DNA from: Verrucomicrobiales bacterium
GTDB lineage: Bacteria > Verrucomicrobiota > Verrucomicrobiia > Limisphaerales > F1-80-MAGS106
DNA length: 6,282 bases
Assembly (NCBI GenBank): GCA_947487925.1
Contig: CANLCA010000186.1
Span: 1-6,282, forward strand
Direction: 5' to 3'
In this document: positions 1 to 5,007 of the stretch, piece after piece
How the letters are laid out: every line of letters starts with the position of its first letter
How positions within the stretch are numbered: position 1 is the first letter of the stretch
The notes under the pieces: generated by a model
The model's input: the letters and a program-made list of their open reading frames with translations, nothing else
Told to the model about the DNA's origin: nothing
The model's database searches: none
Made by a program: the position numbers and the translations under genes

Positions 1-409
1 CCGGGTTGCTGGGGGCGACAACATGCGACGGCTGCAACTCGGGAGTGGCTGCCTGAGGAGGGGATTCGATTTGCGCGTCGGCGGCGGCAGGATCGCTCGG
101 TCCATCTTGTCCAAGTGCTGGCGCGGCTTGTGGGCTATGGGAAACATCGGCGGGCGCGGGTTCAACGGGCGGCGGCGCAGATTTGATAATAATGGGCTCT
201 GGCGGCGCGTGAGTCTTGTGCTCGCTGGGTGCTTCCCCTCTTGGAGCAAGCTGAGCGGCGAGCTGTTGCTCGAGGTACTCGGCGGTGATTTTATCCAGAG
301 AACTCGAAGGGACCTTGGCGCCGGCAATGCCAAGCTCCTTGGCCTTCGCAAGGACATCCTTGTTCTCAACTCCCAACTTTTTTGCGATCTCGTAAATCCG
401 AACGGGCAT
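1..409 (-). CDS. infB: Translation initiation factor IF-2, N-terminal part (cut by window edge)
   Basis: IF-2 is the GTPase that brings initiator fMet-tRNA to the 30S subunit and promotes joining of the 50S subunit. Only the first 136 residues are visible, and the G domain lies beyond the left edge. Residues 1-50 form the conserved IF2 N-terminal helical domain: the start MPVRIYEIAKKLGVENKDVL is followed by AKELGI and, after a short serine stretch, LDKITAEYLEQQL. From about residue 51 the chain becomes a Pro/Ala/Glu-rich linker of low complexity, as is usual between the N-terminal domain and the G domain in IF-2. The ATG at 409 is chosen because it begins exactly at the family N-terminus and has a GGAG ten bases upstream. 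nusA ends 81 bases upstream on the same strand, and nusA-infB is a classic conserved pair. I see no convincing terminator in the gap, so co-transcription is likely. Confidence 0.95.
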   Translation of the reverse strand, partial: MPVRIYEIAKKLGVENKDVLAKAKELGIAGAKVPSSSLDKITAEYLEQQLAAQLAPRGEAPSEHKTHAPPEPIIIKSAPPPVEPAPADVSHSPQAAPALGQDGPSDPAAADAQIESPPQAATPELQPSHVVAPSNP

Positions 410-419
410 AATTGACAAA

Positions 420-423
420 CTCC
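420..423 (-). promoter_or_regulatory. Ribosome binding site of infB
   Basis: Minus-strand GGAG with ten bases before the ATG at 409. It supports this start. The rest of the 81-base nusA-infB spacer is G/C-rich with no clear terminator, fitting translation of infB from a shared transcript. Confidence 0.6.
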
Positions 424-490
424 AGAAACTGACGCACCCAACCGCTCCCTCGGGCCTCCGGGGCTACCTTGGTTGTGAAAGCGATCTGAC

Positions 491-1768
491 TCAGGTGGAC
501 TTCGCACCCCCGTCATTGAGGGTTCTGCGAGCCGCCTCCTGGCCTACAACTTCGAGTATCGAGGCGGCACGATCTCCGAGCTCCGGAATCCCCTGTAGGT
601 CTTCCAACTCCGCTTGCAGCAAATCATCGAAGCTATGAAATCCTGTTTTGACGAGAACTTCGGCGTCCGCTTCCAGCATCCCCGGAATGCTCGCGAAACT
701 GCTCACGGCCTGGGCGACTTTCTCCTCAAATCCGACGCGTGTGACCGCCTCAGCGTCGATATCGACGTGCCATCCGGTCAATTTCGAGGTCAAACGAGCG
801 TTTTGTCCCCGCTTGCCGATGGCCAGGGAGAGCTGATCCTCGCTGACCCACACCTTGACCCTTCTGGTGGACTCGTCAATGTCAAAGCCCTTCAGCTTTG
901 CCGGGGACAGGGCATTTGTGAGGAAAACCCGAATGTTCGGATCCCATCGAATGATGTCCACTTTTTCATTGTTCAACTCGCGCACGATGTTCTTCACACG
1001 CTGCCCACGCAGTCCTACACACGCACCCACGGGGTCTACTTTGTCATCCTTCGAGTGCACGGCAACCTTGGTGCGGAAACCGGGTTCCCGGGCGATGGCC
1101 TTGATCTCGATGGTCGAATCGTTGATCTCGGAAACTTCCAGTTGAAACAACTTGATCACGAACTTGGGATCGGCGCGCGAAAGAATGATCTCTGGCCCGT
1201 GAATCGAATTTTCGACATCCTTGACGTAGCAACGAATGCGCTCGCCGATTTGGTATTCCTCGGTGGGAACACGCTCCCTGTTGGGGAGGAGTGCTTCGAA
1301 TTTTCCCAGGTCTATGGAAACATCCGAACGATCAAACCGGCGCACAATGCCGCTGACGATATCTCCGGTTCGATCTTTGAACTCGCTGTAGATCAGCTCC
1401 TTCTCTGCACGACGAATGTGCTGCATCAGGGCCTGCTTTGCGTTCTGCGATGCGATGCGACCAAAGTTAGCCGGAGTGACCTCGACTTCGACTTCCTCGC
1501 CGATTTGCGCGGCAGGGTTGATTCTTCTTGCGTCAAAAATCGAAATATGATCGTGTTTGGACGCCACTCGTTCCGAGACAATCAGCTTCGCGAATGCCCG
1601 AATATCCCCGGATTTAGGATCAATGCTGCAACGCAATTCCCGAGCCGGTCCGACCGCCTTTTTAGCAGAAGCCAGGAGAGCTTCTTGGACAGCCGCGAGA
1701 AGAATTTCGCGGCTTATCCCTTTCTCCCGTTCCCAGAAATCTAAGACTGCTAAAAATTCTGCGTTCAT
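491..1768 (-). CDS. nusA: Transcription termination/antitermination factor NusA
   Basis: NusA binds RNA polymerase and nascent RNA, modulating pausing, intrinsic termination and antitermination. The 425-residue product shows the expected order. The N-terminal RNAP-binding domain is about 1-125 and the S1 domain about 132-200 (GDIVSGIVRRFDRSDVSIDLG). KH1 is about 222-290 with GLRG at 252-255, in a stretch containing DPVGACVG. KH2 is about 300-345 with GKRG at 318-321 (LSLAIGKRGQNARL). A helix-hairpin-helix-like tail at about 360-412 includes IPGM and LQGIPELGDRAA. It is shorter than E. coli NusA (495 residues), consistent with a single C-terminal helical module instead of two acidic repeats. 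The ATG at 1768 is preferred over a TTG at 1798, because the family N-terminus (MNAEFLAVLDF) begins there and the TTG lies in a terminator U-tract. No clear Shine-Dalgarno precedes the ATG. No rimP-like gene lies upstream, unlike many bacteria. The upstream hairpin suggests leader control. Confidence 0.96.
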   Translation of the reverse strand: MNAEFLAVLDFWEREKGISREILLAAVQEALLASAKKAVGPARELRCSIDPKSGDIRAFAKLIVSERVASKHDHISIFDARRINPAAQIGEEVEVEVTPANFGRIASQNAKQALMQHIRRAEKELIYSEFKDRTGDIVSGIVRRFDRSDVSIDLGKFEALLPNRERVPTEEYQIGERIRCYVKDVENSIHGPEIILSRADPKFVIKLFQLEVSEINDSTIEIKAIAREPGFRTKVAVHSKDDKVDPVGACVGLRGQRVKNIVRELNNEKVDIIRWDPNIRVFLTNALSPAKLKGFDIDESTRRVKVWVSEDQLSLAIGKRGQNARLTSKLTGWHVDIDAEAVTRVGFEEKVAQAVSSFASIPGMLEADAEVLVKTGFHSFDDLLQAELEDLQGIPELGDRAASILEVVGQEAARRTLNDGGAKST

Positions 1769-1796
1769 AAGCCATTTCGGACTACGTCTGGATAAC

Positions 1797-1826
1797 AAAA
1801 AAGTCGGCAGAAATAATCTCCGACTT
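1797..1826 (-). terminator. Intrinsic terminator/attenuator in the nusA leader
   Basis: On the minus strand AAGTCGG (1820-1826) pairs with CCGACTT (1801-1807). An inner AGA/TCT extends the stem by three pairs across a one-base bulge, closing a five-base loop. A run of six Ts follows (1802-1797, overlapping the end of the stem). This is a textbook intrinsic terminator oriented toward nusA, ending 29 bases before its ATG. I see no minus-strand gene between this hairpin and 2703 for it to terminate, so its most natural role is attenuation of nusA-infB transcription. Alternatively it could end a leader-derived small RNA, or stop transcripts arriving from the region to the right. Confidence 0.75.
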
Positions 1827-1867
1827 CGGCGGGCTGGCCATCCAGCAGTAAAATCCGTATCAGCCCT

Positions 1868-1897
1868 AAGTTAGTTTTTGATCCCCTTGAACGTCAA
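1868..1897 (-). promoter_or_regulatory. Candidate proximal promoter for nusA-infB
   Basis: Minus-strand TTGACG (1892-1897) matches the -35 consensus in five of six positions. A spacer of 18 bases leads to TAACTT (1868-1873), which is only a 3/6 match to a -10 box. Transcription would begin near 1861, giving a leader of about 93 bases. That leader would contain a small hairpin (stem 1833-1837 with 1842-1846) and then the terminator hairpin. The -35 match is good and the -10 is weak, so this is tentative. Confidence 0.35.
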
Positions 1898-2187
1898 GCT
1901 TCAAATCCCTGTCCAAGGCCTCGCCCCGGGCCCGTGGGAACGGTTCACCTCATGGGAGGGGCTAAAAGTCGCTGGAACTTCCTTTAAATTGGCGGCGGCA
2001 CCCGTGATGAGCGGGGTTCAAGGAAGCCCGTGATAATGCATTCAGTGTTGGCGAAACTCGTCTGTATCCATAGTCAAGAACCGGCTGTAAGGTTCGCCGT
2101 TGTTCTCCGACGTTACGAGACAATCCAAACCGAATTCCACATGAACGGCGACCCGCGGCGGTCCCCAATCCCGTCGGGGCCAAGCGT

Positions 2188-2216
2188 ATTTTACCACGCG
2201 ACGGTCTCTCAGTCAT
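2188..2216 (-). promoter_or_regulatory. Candidate distal promoter toward nusA
   Basis: Minus-strand ATGACT (2211-2216), a 17-base spacer, then TAAAAT (2188-2193) preceded by TGG, an extended -10 arrangement (TGn). The -10 matches five of six consensus positions and the -35 four of six. It would give a nusA leader of roughly 410 bases ending in the terminator at 1797-1826. It could also be a chance match, since the stretch has no minus-strand gene of its own. Confidence 0.35.
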
Positions 2217-2254
2217 CAGCTATTCCGCGTCGGAGCGGCCAATCGGCGGCGCGA

Positions 2255-2625
2255 ATGAACCCTAGCCACCGGCTCTGCCAGCTGGCCGCCGCCGGTTTCC
2301 TTTTGGGGCTGCTATTAGCCGGTTGTCAGTCGCCGACGGTGCGCCAGCAGCGCCTCGTTGCCAAACCGAACATGACCTTTTCGGATTCCGCCGCTTTCAG
2401 CTACAACTCACCGCGCCTGCTGGGGCAGTTTGCCACGGGGCTCGTCGTGTTCTTCGAGTGGTTCGCGGTGTGGTGTCCGTACTGCGTGGCCGCCGTGCCG
2501 CAAGTCGAAATCGGGATCGTGGATTGGTATGAGGCACGCGGGGGAAATCCGCACGGGTGCCCGTCCTTTAGGTGGCGGTGAACCAGGAAGGCAATTCATT
2601 CTATCAAAAATCACCCATTCTCGAG
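2255..2625 (+). pseudogene. Broken fusion of a short lipoprotein and a thioredoxin/TlpA-like domain
   Basis: From the ATG at 2255 the open frame gives 108 residues, ending at a TGA at 2579-2581. Residues 1-24 are a lipoprotein signal: a hydrophobic stretch and lipobox LLAGC, with Cys24 as the lipidation site. Residues 25-62, including VRQQRLVAKPNMTF, resemble short verrucomicrobial lipoproteins of the DUF4266 kind (from memory, moderate confidence). At about residue 63 the chain switches abruptly to a thioredoxin-like core, VVFFEWFAVWCPYCVAAVPQ, with a C-P-Y-C active site (Cys74, Cys77). The start of a normal thioredoxin fold is missing. After NPHG (to about 2556) the family reading continues one frame over, as VPVL, then VAVNQEGNSFYQK (2572-2610). 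Reaching it needs one lost base restored near 2556 and a TAG at 2569-2571 read as Tyr. I see no good ribosome binding site. This is best read as a decayed gene junction, not a working redox protein. The right boundary is approximate. Confidence 0.7.
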
Positions 2626-2644
2626 CATTCTGGCTTCACCCTGA

Positions 2645-2681
2645 GGGGATTGAACTCTCCATTTTGGATTCCAGAATCCCC
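2645..2681 (-). other. Inverted repeat downstream of the glycosyltransferase pair
   Basis: GGGGATT (2645-2651) can pair with AATCCCC (2675-2681). A shorter alternative uses GGATT (2666-2670) and AATCC (2675-2679) with loop CCAG. The element lies just beyond the stop of the minus-strand glycosyltransferase gene. No T-tract follows on the minus strand, so it is at best a weak 3'-end structure. It also overlaps the frame trailing from the pseudogene. Confidence 0.3.
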
Positions 2682-2702
2682 CTGAAATGTTGAGGTCTAA
2701 GG

Positions 2703-3515
2703 CTAAACCGTGCTGGGGCCTGGAGGGGGCATCGGTTGACCGAGGGCGCGCGCGACGAGTGCGCCCTTGCAACGCAGGGCGTGGACGATGGCTGGGTTTA
2801 CCCAACTTGGCTTGTTTGTGAAGTAATCTACAAACTGCCAGGGTTTGCCATCCGGGAGGACATTGTTGTAATTGCCCGTCCAATCTGAGGCCCAGAGGTC
2901 CGAAGTGGCTTGCAGGGTGTGCAGATAGGGATTGCCGCAAAGCATATGGGTGGCGTAGGCGAGCGGTGGTTCATCCGTAAAAACATATTCTGCATCCTTG
3001 CAGAAATGCCAGAAGTCCATGGCCAAATCATAGAATGTATCGATCGCATCGTGGTGAACGATCCAGAAGCCGCCGTTCACGTTGAAGACGGATTTGCTGC
3101 GCACGCCTTTGAACCTCATCAGTGCGGCGTAATTCTTCAGGGAGCAATCCCACCATTCGGGCCGTTGATTTTCAGGGTCGCAGGCATCACTTTCAAGGGA
3201 GGAGTGAACTGGGGAACCATGAAGTACGCGCAACGGATTGCCTGGGTTACGGACGAACCAGGTATCCGCATCCAGCCAGATAAAGTAATCGTAGTTGAGT
3301 TTTTTTACCTCATTGCGCAGGTAATTGAACTTGAACAAATAGTGTGATTTATCCCGGTCCAACATCTCGTGGCTCGTGGCGCCCTTGACCTGTCGGTCGG
3401 TCCAGACGTGGAAGTCCTTGAACACTCCGACTCGTCTAGCGGACTCGATCACGCTCTCCATCATGATGGGGTAATCCCCATCGACGACCGACCAATAACA
3501 GTAAGACCCGCTCAT
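2703..3515 (-). CDS. GT-A fold glycosyltransferase, GT8-like
   Basis: A 270-residue protein with no signal peptide or membrane segment, so probably a cytoplasmic enzyme transferring a sugar from a nucleotide-sugar donor. The key signature is the metal/donor-binding DXD motif, Asp82-Ala-Asp84, in YFIWLDADTWF. Around it are features arranged as in GT8-like enzymes: KFNYLRNEV (62-70) before the DXD, NVNGGFWIV (145-153, compare the FNAG-type motif), TDEPPLAYA (180-188), and a late histidine in NPAIVHALRCKG (His245), a plausible metal ligand. The donor and acceptor cannot be read from sequence. The ATG at 3515 shares four bases (ATGA) with the stop of the upstream glycosyltransferase and is preceded by a very strong Shine-Dalgarno, so this start is firm. 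An in-frame alternative at 3536 lies inside the upstream gene. The overlap implies translational coupling, and the two enzymes probably act on the same acceptor, for example in sequential sugar addition. Confidence 0.82.
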   Translation of the reverse strand: MSGSYCYWSVVDGDYPIMMESVIESARRVGVFKDFHVWTDRQVKGATSHEMLDRDKSHYLFKFNYLRNEVKKLNYDYFIWLDADTWFVRNPGNPLRVLHGSPVHSSLESDACDPENQRPEWWDCSLKNYAALMRFKGVRSKSVFNVNGGFWIVHHDAIDTFYDLAMDFWHFCKDAEYVFTDEPPLAYATHMLCGNPYLHTLQATSDLWASDWTGNYNNVLPDGKPWQFVDYFTNKPSWVNPAIVHALRCKGALVARALGQPMPPPGPSTV

Positions 3516-4531
3516 GATTGAAAGACCTCCCTCCAAAGTTTCGCGTGCTCCTCGCGATTACAAAGCTTCTCTGCCGCGTGCTTCCGGCATTGTCGGCTCA
3601 GTCGCAAGCGGCGTTTGTAATCGAAGTATAGCTCCTGGGCGATGCCTTGATACTCTGTAAAATCGTGGCAGAAAAAGCCGCTGACTCCATGTTCGATAAG
3701 GTGGTCGAGGTGATGGCCCGGCGGCACCAATGGAATGCACCCGGTCAGCATGGCTTCGACGGTGGAACGGCCCCATGACTCGCGGAACTGGTGGCCAAGA
3801 GGGTAGACAAACAGGTCCAGAGAATGGAGGAATGGAGCCTGTTTTTCCTGCTCAGGCTGGAGCAAGTCCCAACGGGAATCAAATTTGTGCCACGCATATT
3901 TTTTGGCCATGACATCGTCCCAAGCCATGACGCGAAATCGCACATCGGGCAACTCCAGGCGCTCGTAAAAAACTGGGAAATCCTCCGGGTACTTCACGGG
4001 ATCGGGACGCGAAAGTCGGCCGATGGTAAACGTCTCGTTCCTTCGATGTTTGAAAGGAAACGCTTTTGGATCCAAATAGTTCCCGGTCATGAGCGCCGGC
4101 AAATCCTTATATCCCTCGCCGAGGTATTTCTTCTGGAGATCGGACACATATAAGACGACGTCCACGATCCCCTCCTTGATAGCGTCAAGCTCCCCTTCGT
4201 GATGCCACATCATCTCGCTGGACCAAATGACTCTCAGACCTTTTTCCTTGGCTCGATGAGCGATGCGATCCACGAAAAAGCGGCTGTTGCAAAGCGAAAA
4301 CGCGGTTCCCTCCAATTTCTTGGGAAGCGCATCAATCAAGCAGTAGCGAATGCCTAGCTTATCCAAGTAACGGGTCCATATCTTTTCCTTTATCAGATCC
4401 TCATAATTTGGAATGAGGGTGATGGAATAATGCTCATTGATGAGTGGGAGAAGGTGGAAAAGCTTTGTATCCGCGCCGCCTAGAAATGAAGGCCATGCGA
4501 AGACATATAAGTTCGGCTTAGGACCGTCCAT
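3512..4531 (-). CDS. GT-B fold glycosyltransferase, GT4-like (glycosyl transferase group 1)
   Basis: A 339-residue enzyme counted from the ATG at 4531. The C-terminal half carries the GT4 donor-binding signature: Glu251 and Glu259 in the E-x7-E segment ESWGRSTVE, followed by AMLTGCIPLVPP and HLIEHGVSGFF. IGRLSRPDPVKYPEDF (about 170-185) marks the start of the nucleotide-sugar-binding Rossmann domain. The N-terminal acceptor domain begins NLYVFAWPSFLGGADTK, with the usual glycine-rich loop. The length is close to the compact end of the family. There is no signal peptide, so it probably acts in the cytoplasm or at the inner membrane face. A TTG at 4540 is a possible alternative start three codons upstream, and neither has a clear Shine-Dalgarno. 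The gene starts 51 bases after a strong terminator that follows the Ser-rich peptide gene. I see no good promoter in that gap, so expression by read-through is plausible. Alternatives to peptide glycosylation are exopolysaccharide or O-antigen synthesis. The substrate is unknown. Confidence 0.85.
   Translation of the reverse strand: MDGPKPNLYVFAWPSFLGGADTKLFHLLPLINEHYSITLIPNYEDLIKEKIWTRYLDKLGIRYCLIDALPKKLEGTAFSLCNSRFFVDRIAHRAKEKGLRVIWSSEMMWHHEGELDAIKEGIVDVVLYVSDLQKKYLGEGYKDLPALMTGNYLDPKAFPFKHRRNETFTIGRLSRPDPVKYPEDFPVFYERLELPDVRFRVMAWDDVMAKKYAWHKFDSRWDLLQPEQEKQAPFLHSLDLFVYPLGHQFRESWGRSTVEAMLTGCIPLVPPGHHLDHLIEHGVSGFFCHDFTEYQGIAQELYFDYKRRLRLSRQCRKHAAEKLCNREEHAKLWREVFQS
3526..3534 (-). promoter_or_regulatory. 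Strong ribosome binding site of the GT8-like gene
   Basis: Minus-strand GGAGGGAGG lies inside the 3' end of the upstream glycosyltransferase gene, with ten bases before the ATG at 3515. It fixes the start at 3515 over 3536, and suggests independent efficient initiation as well as coupling through the ATGA overlap. It contrasts with the other minus-strand starts in this part of the window, which lack a clear Shine-Dalgarno. Confidence 0.75.
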
Positions 4532-4581
4532 GGAGATCAATGCTGGATTGGTTCAAGAAAAGGGTAGAGAAAGGAACCCAT

Positions 4582-4613
4582 AAAAAAATGCGTGCGAACT
4601 TCGCACGCATTTT
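4582..4613 (-). terminator. Perfect inverted-repeat intrinsic terminator after the peptide gene
   Basis: A perfect 14-bp inverted repeat (4585-4598 with 4600-4613, one central base) folds into a hairpin with core stem TGCGTGCG/CGCACGCA and a small loop. On the minus strand the descending arm runs into seven consecutive Ts (4588-4582). The symmetric A/T flanks could make it weakly bidirectional. It lies 61 bases downstream of the Ser-rich peptide stop and 51 bases upstream of the glycosyltransferase start. It is placed to keep the peptide message abundant while letting only some transcripts through to the downstream genes. Confidence 0.85.
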
Positions 4614-4625
4614 CTGAAACTAGAC

Positions 4626-4665
4626 CCGCCAGAATGAGTGTTCCAGATTCGGAACGTGCTGGCGG
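4626..4665 (-). other. Nested stem in the 3' untranslated region of the peptide gene
   Basis: The outer arms CCGCCAG (4626-4632) and CTGGCGG (4659-4665) pair over seven bases. Inside them GTTCC (4640-4644) pairs with GGAAC (4651-4655). The element begins nine bases after the peptide stop codon and precedes the intrinsic terminator. No U-tract follows, so it is not itself a terminator. A role in mRNA stability or processing is inference. Confidence 0.5.
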
Positions 4666-4673
4666 TAGTGGCT

Positions 4674-4832
4674 TTAGTGCTTGGAAGAAGCGCCACCGCT
4701 GCGGGAACTGGTCCCACTCTTGCTCGAGTTGCCGGACCTGGAGCTCGCTCTGCTGCTTGTCGAGCTGCCGCCGCCGGCGATCTTCTCGAGTTGCTCGGTT
4801 GTCAATTCTTTGTCTTTCTTGGGTTGGCTCAT
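4674..4832 (-). CDS. Ser-rich, Cys-free precursor peptide with Gly-Gly-type leader (RiPP/bacteriocin-like)
   Basis: This 52-residue gene is read directly from the minus strand (ATG at 4832, TAA at 4674-4676). Residues 1-22 look like a double-glycine leader. A polar charged start (MSQPKKDK) is followed by ELTTEQLEKIAGGG, whose spacing of E, L and I/A before GG matches leaders cut by C39-type peptidases during ABC export. Cleavage after Gly21 or Gly22 would release a core of about 30 residues. With cleavage after Gly22 the core has 15 Ser, 2 Thr, 3 Arg, 2 Lys, 4 Gly, 2 Ala, Asn and a final His, with no Cys, aromatic or acidic residue. It is strongly basic and very hydrophilic. The gene sits 175 bases downstream of an NHLP-type exporter gene on the same strand and has its own terminator. 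The ATG has no clear Shine-Dalgarno but an A-rich upstream stretch. I do not recognise the core. It could be a modified secreted peptide, a signal, or an antimicrobial. Confidence 0.8.
   Translation of the reverse strand: MSQPKKDKELTTEQLEKIAGGGSSTSSRASSRSGNSSKSGTSSRSGGASSKH
4695..4748 (-). repeat. Three tandem x-S-S-[K/R]-S-G hexads in the peptide core
   Basis: Residues 29-34, 35-40 and 41-46 of the Ser-rich peptide read ASSRSG, NSSKSG and TSSRSG. Partial copies flank them (TSSR at 25-28 and ASSKH at 48-52). The repeat is clear in protein but weak in DNA: the 15 core serines use both AGY codons (8) and TCN codons (7), and Arg uses AGA, AGG and CGC. The pattern therefore looks maintained at protein level and is not a recent DNA slippage product. 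Confidence 0.75.
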
Positions 4833-4885
4833 GATCTTTTTATTTTGGTTATTTTAGTTGGTACTACGGTTTTGGGCTCGGATTC

Positions 4886-4913
4886 TTCTTATCAAGTCTC
4901 TACGAACGGTCAA
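4886..4913 (-). promoter_or_regulatory. Candidate promoter of the Ser-rich peptide gene
   Basis: Minus-strand TTGACC (4908-4913, five of six -35 matches), 16-base spacer, then TAAGAA (4886-4891, weak -10). It would start transcription near 4880, about 48 bases before the ATG. A second -10-like TATGAT (4921-4926) lies slightly upstream, but the nearest -35-like TTGGCA is only 13 bases away. The 175-base gap between the transporter and peptide genes is AT-rich near the peptide start, fitting a separate promoter. No terminator is visible after the transporter, so read-through is also possible. Confidence 0.3.
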
Positions 4914-5007
4914 CCTAAAAATCATAGTAGCACAGGGAATGCCAACCCTTCATTTCCCACTTTTGAGAGATTTGAGGTCATTCTGCGGGGTCTTGGCGAG
5001 GCTGATT

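Larger units (their letters stand above)
1827..2254. other. Non-coding stretch upstream of nusA
   Basis: I see no supportable gene in this interval. Open frames on both strands, including an 84-residue one on the minus strand (1962-2216), have no recognisable family features or ribosome binding site. It holds two candidate minus-strand promoters, and otherwise I see no tRNA, known riboswitch or repeat family. An eight-base direct repeat CCCGTGAT at 2001 and 2027 is too short to interpret. Confidence 0.5.

Noticed and set aside
614..1744. 376-residue open frame on the plus strand
   Set aside because: It lies wholly opposite nusA, whose minus-strand product has every expected NusA domain. The plus-strand translation shows no family features.
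1890..1925. Possible tRNA T-arm (TTCAAATCC at about 1900-1908)
   Set aside because: The flanking five-base stem does not pair and no acceptor, D or anticodon arms can be laid out around it.
1871..1953. Short minus-strand frame ending ...DRDLKLDVQGDQKLT, considered as a remnant of a gene upstream of nusA
   Set aside because: Only 27 codons after an in-frame stop and no match I can name. The apparent protein-like quality could be chance.
1962..2216. 84-residue minus-strand open frame upstream of nusA
   Set aside because: No recognisable motif, Arg/Ser/Gly-rich shadow-like composition, no ribosome binding site, and its start coincides with a candidate promoter -35 element.
2645..2681. Terminator for the glycosyltransferase operon
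   Set aside because: The inverted repeat is real but has a long loop or a short stem and no following T-tract on the minus strand, so it is listed only as a structure and not as a terminator.
4674..4832. Lantibiotic or sactipeptide precursor
   Set aside because: The core has no cysteine, so thioether rings cannot form. Dehydration alone cannot be excluded, but no such enzyme is visible in the window.
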